From Candidatus Saccharibacteria bacterium UBA3225 (GTDB lineage Bacteria > Patescibacteriota > Saccharimonadia > Saccharimonadales > Saccharimonadaceae): 8,705 nucleotides of DNA. The translations under genes were made by a program, and so were the position numbers. The notes below the pieces were generated by a model, which had not been told where the DNA came from, did not search any database, and saw nothing but the letters and a program-made list of their open reading frames with translations. The stretch is from the NCBI GenBank assembly GCA_002363515.1, contig DEVX01000021.1:1-8705 (forward strand), given 5' to 3'. Below, piece by piece: positions 5,492-8,705 of this stretch. The stretch's first letter is position 1; each line of letters opens with the position of its first letter.

Positions 5492-5923
5492 ATGGCAGAA
5501 GATACTACAGTCAAAACAGCTCCTGAAGTGGAGCAAAAAGCCCCAAAAGCTAAAGGCAAAAAAGGCAAACGCGTTGTTCAAGCTGGTGAAGTTCATATTC
5601 AAGCCACCTTCAACAATACTATCGTGAGCGTTACGGACAAGAAAGGCGAAATTATCGCTGCTTCTTCCGCTGGCGCCAATGGCTTCCGCGGTTCCAAAAA
5701 AGGCACCGCATATGCAGCTCAAATCGCCGCAGAAAAAGTTGCCGAAATCGCTAAGCGTGATCATGGCATGAATAGCGTTGACGTCTACGTCAAGGGTATT
5801 GGCCTCGGCCGCGACAGCGCAATTCGCGCTTTTAGCACTATGGGCATTTCTATCAACAGCATCACGGACAAAACCCCAATTCCACACGGTGGTTGCCGTC
5901 CTAAGGGAGAAAGGAAACCATAA
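5492..5923 (+). CDS. rpsK: 30S ribosomal protein uS11 (S11)
   Basis: The 143-aa product is uS11, on the 30S platform near the E-site and the mRNA exit. After a Lys/Ala-rich tail of about 25 residues, the core runs GEVHIQATFNNTIVSVTDKKG through SSAGANGFRGSKKGTAYAAQ to GIGLGRDSAIRA and the C-terminal TPIPHGGCRP. The family is normally about 129 aa; the excess is the N-terminal tail. In the usual C-terminus PHNGCRPPK the asparagine (N119 in E. coli, which becomes isoaspartate) is almost invariant; here it is Gly133, codon 5888-5890, and the following PPK is PKG. AAGGAG is 5 nt before the ATG at 5492. The stop shares one base with the rpsD start (TAATG). Confidence 0.97.
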   Translation: MAEDTTVKTAPEVEQKAPKAKGKKGKRVVQAGEVHIQATFNNTIVSVTDKKGEIIAASSAGANGFRGSKKGTAYAAQIAAEKVAEIAKRDHGMNSVDVYVKGIGLGRDSAIRAFSTMGISINSITDKTPIPHGGCRPKGERKP

Positions 5924-6540
5924 TGGCACGCGATATTTCACCAATTGGCAAACAATCTCGCCGTGAAGGTTATGCACTTGCTCCAAAAGCGCAAAAAATC
6001 ATGGCAAAAAAGACTGGAATTCCAGGTCAACACGCCGACATGCGCGTTCGTGGCGGTAGTTTATATTTGACTCAGCTCCGCGAAAAGCAAAAAGTACGCC
6101 GCATCTACGGCCTACTAGAGAAACAATTCGCTAAACTCATGCGCGAAGCACAACGCTCTGAAGGAATGACGGGCGAAAAGCTGCTCGAATATCTCGAGCG
6201 TCGCGCAGATAACGTTGTTTACCGCGCTGGCTTCGCGACTACTCGTCGCGCTGCACGCCAGCTAGTTTCGCATGGACATTTCACGCTCAATGGTAAGCGC
6301 GTCGATATTCCATCGATCCGCCTCAGCGCCGGAGACGTACTAGAAGTTCGTCCAAAATCAAAGAAAAATACTTACTTTAACAACCTCGAAAACATTATCG
6401 GCGCAGCTAGCCAGACCCCACTTTCCTGGATGAAGGCAGATGCAAAGAAAATGAAAATCGAAATCACAGGTACGCCAAAGCGTGAAGAAGCAGAGGTGGG
6501 CATCAACGAACAATTAATCGTCGAGTATTACTCACGTTAA
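5923..6540 (+). CDS. rpsD: 30S ribosomal protein uS4 (S4)
   Basis: The 205-aa product is uS4, a primary 16S rRNA binder that starts 30S assembly and, in E. coli, represses the alpha operon by binding its mRNA leader. The N-terminal domain (1-45) lacks the four cysteines of zinc-binding forms, having SPIGKQSRREG and IPGQHAD instead. QLREKQKVRRIYGLLEKQF (51-69) and the S4 RNA-binding domain (~91-150, with RAGFATTRRAARQLVSHGHFTLNGK) follow, and the protein ends INEQLIVEYYSR as usual. Length is normal. AGGGAGAAAGGA (from 5904) in the rpsK tail supports ATG 5923, which overlaps the rpsK stop by one base. It could repress this transcript through the hairpin upstream of rpmJ, but that is inference. 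Confidence 0.98.
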   Translation: MARDISPIGKQSRREGYALAPKAQKIMAKKTGIPGQHADMRVRGGSLYLTQLREKQKVRRIYGLLEKQFAKLMREAQRSEGMTGEKLLEYLERRADNVVYRAGFATTRRAARQLVSHGHFTLNGKRVDIPSIRLSAGDVLEVRPKSKKNTYFNNLENIIGAASQTPLSWMKADAKKMKIEITGTPKREEAEVGINEQLIVEYYSR

Positions 6541-6549
6541 AGGAGAACT

Positions 6550-7473
6550 ATGACAAAAGTTATTCACGAAGCAGAACTAGCAGAAATCAAGGACCTTGGT
6601 GAGAACAGTTCAAGCTTTGTTATCAAGCCACTATATTACGGCTACGGTAACACACTTGGTAACTCCCTCCGTCGTGTTCTTCTATCCAGCATTAAAGGTG
6701 CGGCCATCACTGCTTTTCGCATTGAAGGCACTACGCACGAATTTTCAGCAATCCCAGGCATCGTCGAAGATACAGTAGACATCATGCTCAATCTAAAAAA
6801 CATTCATGTCAAATCACATTCCGATGCCCCGGTTGAAATCCATCTCGAAAAGAAAGGTACGGGTACCGTTCTTGCTGGCGATATCAAACTCCCAGCAGAG
6901 ATTGAAATTGCCAACCCACAGCAGGTTATCTGTAATATCGATGATCCAAAATTCACCCTCAAGATGGATATGGTCGTCGATACCGGACGCGGCTATCTAA
7001 GTATAGAGCAGTCCAGCGAAGATCGTGTTCATAGCGACATGATTGCGCTCGACGCTGTATTTACGCCAGTGCTTCGCGTTCGTTACAACGCAGAAAACAC
7101 TCGCGTTGGCCAAGACACCAACCTGCAACAGCTCACACTAACGATTGACACTGACGGTACTATTACCCCACGTGAAGCTTTCGAAGAAGCTGCTGCCATC
7201 TTGGTCAACCAATATAAGGCGCTCGCCGGTAGCACTACCGTCGAAACCGCCCCAGCTCCAACTGCGAGCAAAACCGAAGACGAATCGGGTCTCATGCTTC
7301 CAATTGAAGACCTCGGCCTATCCGCACGCACTGCGAATGCTCTTCTCAATAACGACATTCACACCGTACGCGATCTCGTCGTATTATCAGAAAGCGACCT
7401 CAAAGAGCTTAAAGGCTTTGGTGCTAAAGCGCTCGATGAAGTTCGCGAGAAATTAACGGAGTTAAAAGTTTAA
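6550..7473 (+). CDS. rpoA: DNA-directed RNA polymerase subunit alpha
   Basis: The 307-aa product is RpoA, which dimerises to nucleate core RNA polymerase and uses its C-terminal domain to contact promoter UP elements and activators. The N-terminal domain (~1-225) has YGYGNTLGNSLRRVLLSS (30-47) and HEFSAIPGIVEDTVDIMLNLK (63-83), both near the family consensus. A short acidic/Ala-Pro linker (~228-246) leads to the C-terminal domain (~249-305). The DNA-contact residues of E. coli (R265, N268, G296, K298) match R260, N263, G291 and K293, so UP-element binding should be retained. Length is within the usual range (about 310-330). AAAGGAG (6539-6545) before the ATG gives a strong ribosome binding site. 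Confidence 0.98.
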   Translation: MTKVIHEAELAEIKDLGENSSSFVIKPLYYGYGNTLGNSLRRVLLSSIKGAAITAFRIEGTTHEFSAIPGIVEDTVDIMLNLKNIHVKSHSDAPVEIHLEKKGTGTVLAGDIKLPAEIEIANPQQVICNIDDPKFTLKMDMVVDTGRGYLSIEQSSEDRVHSDMIALDAVFTPVLRVRYNAENTRVGQDTNLQQLTLTIDTDGTITPREAFEEAAAILVNQYKALAGSTTVETAPAPTASKTEDESGLMLPIEDLGLSARTANALLNNDIHTVRDLVVLSESDLKELKGFGAKALDEVREKLTELKV

Positions 7474-7896
7474 ATGCATCGCCATGGATATAAAGGGCGC
7501 AAGTTTGGTCGCGAAACAGACCAACGCACTGCACTAACACGCGGTTTGATGCGCTCCTTGTTTAAGTACAAAGCAATCAATACTACTCTCGCAAAGGCAA
7601 AAGAAATTCGTCGCCCTGCAGAGAAATTGATTACTCTCGCGAAGAAAGGCGACTTGGCTTCCCGCCGTCTCGTCATCGCTCGCTTGAATGATCAATTAAT
7701 TGGCAATGAGCTTTTCGATAATATTGCACCACAAATCAAGCGCAATAGTGGTTACCTCAAGATTGAACGCACCGGTTTCCGCCGCGGCGACAATTCCGAA
7801 ATGGCAACTATTTCCTTTGTTGATGAAATTAAAGACAAAGCTGAAGAAGCTCCAAAAGCCGAGAAGAAACCAGCCACCAAAAAGGAGGATAAGTAG
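7474..7896 (+). CDS. rplQ: 50S ribosomal protein bL17 (L17)
   Basis: The 140-aa product is bL17, a 50S protein near the polypeptide exit tunnel. It starts MHRHGYKGRKFGRETDQRTALTRG, close to the family opening MRHRxxGRKLGR, with INTTLAKAKEIRRPAEKLITLAKKGDL (36-62) and RRGDNSEMA near the end of the core. The last ~25 residues (DKAEEAPKAEKKPATKKEDK) form a charged Ala/Lys/Glu tail that resembles the tail of uS5. The start directly follows the rpoA stop; CGGAG (7457-7461) is 12 nt upstream, a rather wide spacing. It ends with TAG, the only TAG stop among the genes here, and the end of the gene carries the Shine-Dalgarno for rplM. Confidence 0.97.
   Translation: MHRHGYKGRKFGRETDQRTALTRGLMRSLFKYKAINTTLAKAKEIRRPAEKLITLAKKGDLASRRLVIARLNDQLIGNELFDNIAPQIKRNSGYLKIERTGFRRGDNSEMATISFVDEIKDKAEEAPKAEKKPATKKEDK
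7882..7888 (+). promoter_or_regulatory. Perfect Shine-Dalgarno for rplM, embedded in rplQ codons
   Basis: AAGGAGG lies 10 nt upstream of the rplM ATG at 7899 and is read as part of the Lys-Lys-Glu-Asp codons ending rplQ. The surrounding 23 nt match the end of rpsE (1234-1256) at 22 positions and in the same frame. Confidence 0.9.
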
Positions 7897-7898
7897 TT

Positions 7899-8324
7899 AT
7901 GAAAACTTATAGCCAAAAAACCTCCGAAATTAGCCGCGAATGGTGGATTATCGACGCTAGCACTTTGCCACTTGGCAAACTCGCCGTCGTTATTGCGGAT
8001 AAATTGATGGGCAAATCAAAGGTTACCTATACGCCACATACTGATAACGGTGACTATGTCGTAGTTATCAATGCAAAGAATCTCAAAGTTACCGGCGAAA
8101 AGATGACCGATAAGCATTACTATAGCCATTCCGGATTCCCTGGAGGGCTCAAGGATCTTACTCTCGCTGAAGTTATCGAGAAGAATCCAGCTCTTGCTAT
8201 CGAGCAAGCAGTAAAAGGTATGCTTCCAAAGAATAAACTACAAGCCGATCGCTTAGCTCGCCTCCGCGTCTTTGAGGGCGCAGAGCATGCTCACACGGCA
8301 CAACAGCCAAAGGAGATTAAATAA
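7899..8324 (+). CDS. rplM: 50S ribosomal protein uL13 (L13)
   Basis: The 141-aa product is uL13, an early-assembly 23S rRNA binder. Signatures are MKTYSQKTSEISREWWIIDAS (1-21), LGKLAVVIADKLMGK, YTPHTDNGDYVVVINA (43-58), KVTGEKMTDKHYYSHSGFPGG and the C-terminal AVKGMLPKN and HTAQQP. Its length (~142 aa) is normal. In E. coli rplM-rpsI is a separate operon; here the pair follows rplQ directly, as in many Gram-positive-type layouts but without ecfA/truA in between. The AAGGAGG in the rplQ tail supports ATG 7899. The stop overlaps the rpsI start by one base. Confidence 0.98.
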   Translation: MKTYSQKTSEISREWWIIDASTLPLGKLAVVIADKLMGKSKVTYTPHTDNGDYVVVINAKNLKVTGEKMTDKHYYSHSGFPGGLKDLTLAEVIEKNPALAIEQAVKGMLPKNKLQADRLARLRVFEGAEHAHTAQQPKEIK

Positions 8325-8705
8325 TGCCAGCTAAGAACGCAAAGTATACTTACGGGAACGGTAGCCGCAAAGCTGCTACTGCTACTGCTCGTCTTTACAA
8401 GGGTAAAGGTGAAATCACTATCAATGGCAAGCCAGCTTTAGATTTTCTAAGCGGCAACAAGACCTTGATGGCCGAAATCACCGATCCTCTTGCAATGACG
8501 CAAAAGCAAAAAGAATACGACGTTACCATCTTGGTTAAAGGTGGCGGCGTCGCAGGCCAAGTTGACGCTATCAAATTAGCCATCTCACGCGCACTAGTTA
8601 TCGAATTCCCAGAATTCCGCCCAGTGCTTAAGAAGGCTGGACTCATGAAGCGCGACCCACGCGAAAAAGAACGCAAGCATTACGGTCTCCGCAGTGCTCG
8701 CAAAC
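8324..8705 (+). CDS. rpsI: 30S ribosomal protein uS9 (S9), C-terminus cut off
   Basis: The frame is open from ATG 8324 to the window end, giving 127 codons of uS9, whose C-terminal tail reaches the P-site tRNA anticodon. It starts MPAKNAKYTYGNGSRKAATATARLYKGKGEITINGK, and has VKGGGVAGQVDAIKLAISRAL (71-91) and RPVLKKAGLMKRDPREKERKHYGLRSARK at the end, matching the family up to the last ~9 residues (usually RAPQFSKR), which lie outside. AAGGAG (8310-8315) inside the end of rplM is its ribosome binding site, and TAATG joins it to rplM with a one-base overlap. Confidence 0.97.
   Translation, partial: MPAKNAKYTYGNGSRKAATATARLYKGKGEITINGKPALDFLSGNKTLMAEITDPLAMTQKQKEYDVTILVKGGGVAGQVDAIKLAISRALVIEFPEFRPVLKKAGLMKRDPREKERKHYGLRSARK

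Noticed and set aside
5412..5627. A 71-aa + strand frame overlapping the rpsM-rpsK junction
   Set aside because: It is out of frame with two conserved genes and has no own ribosome binding site; the Lys/Gln-rich protein is a shadow of the basic tails.
5381..5986. A 201-aa open frame on the minus strand across rpsM/rpsK/rpsD
   Set aside because: It is antisense to three unmistakable ribosomal-protein genes, and its protein is low-complexity with no recognisable family; it arises from their codon use.
1..8705. Possible reassignment of TGA (as in some CPR lineages)
   Set aside because: Every gene reads through with the standard code and no TGA is found in frame. No TGA stop is seen either, so the window cannot test it, but there is no positive sign of recoding.
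1..8705. CRISPR arrays, tRNA or rRNA genes, insertion sequences
   Set aside because: The gaps are all shorter than 135 nt and show no repeat-spacer pattern, cloverleaf, transposase or terminal inverted repeat.

Overview
The window is a stretch of the conserved ribosomal-protein superoperon (the end of the S10/spc cluster followed by the alpha cluster). All genes are on the + strand. The likely source is a Candidate Phyla Radiation (Patescibacteria) bacterium, with Candidatus Saccharibacteria (TM7) as my best guess. The main evidence is that rpmD (uL30) is missing from its usual place between rpsE and rplO; uL30 loss is a known CPR hallmark. Tight gene packing and zinc-free forms of bL36 and uS4 fit but are not specific. 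The phylum call rests on gene content and protein feel, not on a search. The standard code reads every gene. All visible stops are TAA except one TAG (rplQ), with no TGA stop and no in-frame TGA.

Layout: (1) 1-1727, the tail of the spc cluster: rplF (5' truncated), rplR, rpsE, rplO, closed by an intrinsic terminator. (2) 1794-2366, a self-contained cassette with a near-consensus promoter, one DUF3841-like gene of unknown function and its own terminator, sitting between rplO and secY. (3) 2392-4543, a second promoter, then secY and, 1 nt later, a membrane-anchored sortase-fold protein that has lost all three catalytic residues. It lies where adk and map often lie. (4) 4566-8705, a putative third promoter, infA, a 56-nt nested hairpin, then rpmJ (38 aa), rpsM, rpsK, rpsD, rpoA, rplQ, rplM and rpsI (3' truncated).

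Most genes make the translation machinery: 50S proteins uL6, uL18, uL15, bL36, bL17 and uL13; 30S proteins uS5, uS13, uS11, uS4 and uS9; initiation factor IF-1; the RNA polymerase alpha subunit; and the SecY translocon channel. Genes are 0-9 nt apart or overlap by one base (TAATG) in most places, which implies translational coupling. No stretch of more than 300 bases lacks a gene. The longest gaps, 1728-1859 (132 nt), 2346-2442 (97 nt), 4544-4607 (64 nt) and 4893-4976 (84 nt), all hold the regulatory elements listed.

The most notable items are the catalytically dead sortase-like protein beside SecY, the insulated DUF3841 gene inside the superoperon, the structured RNA between infA and rpmJ, and a uS11 that lacks the conserved asparagine normally turned into isoaspartate.
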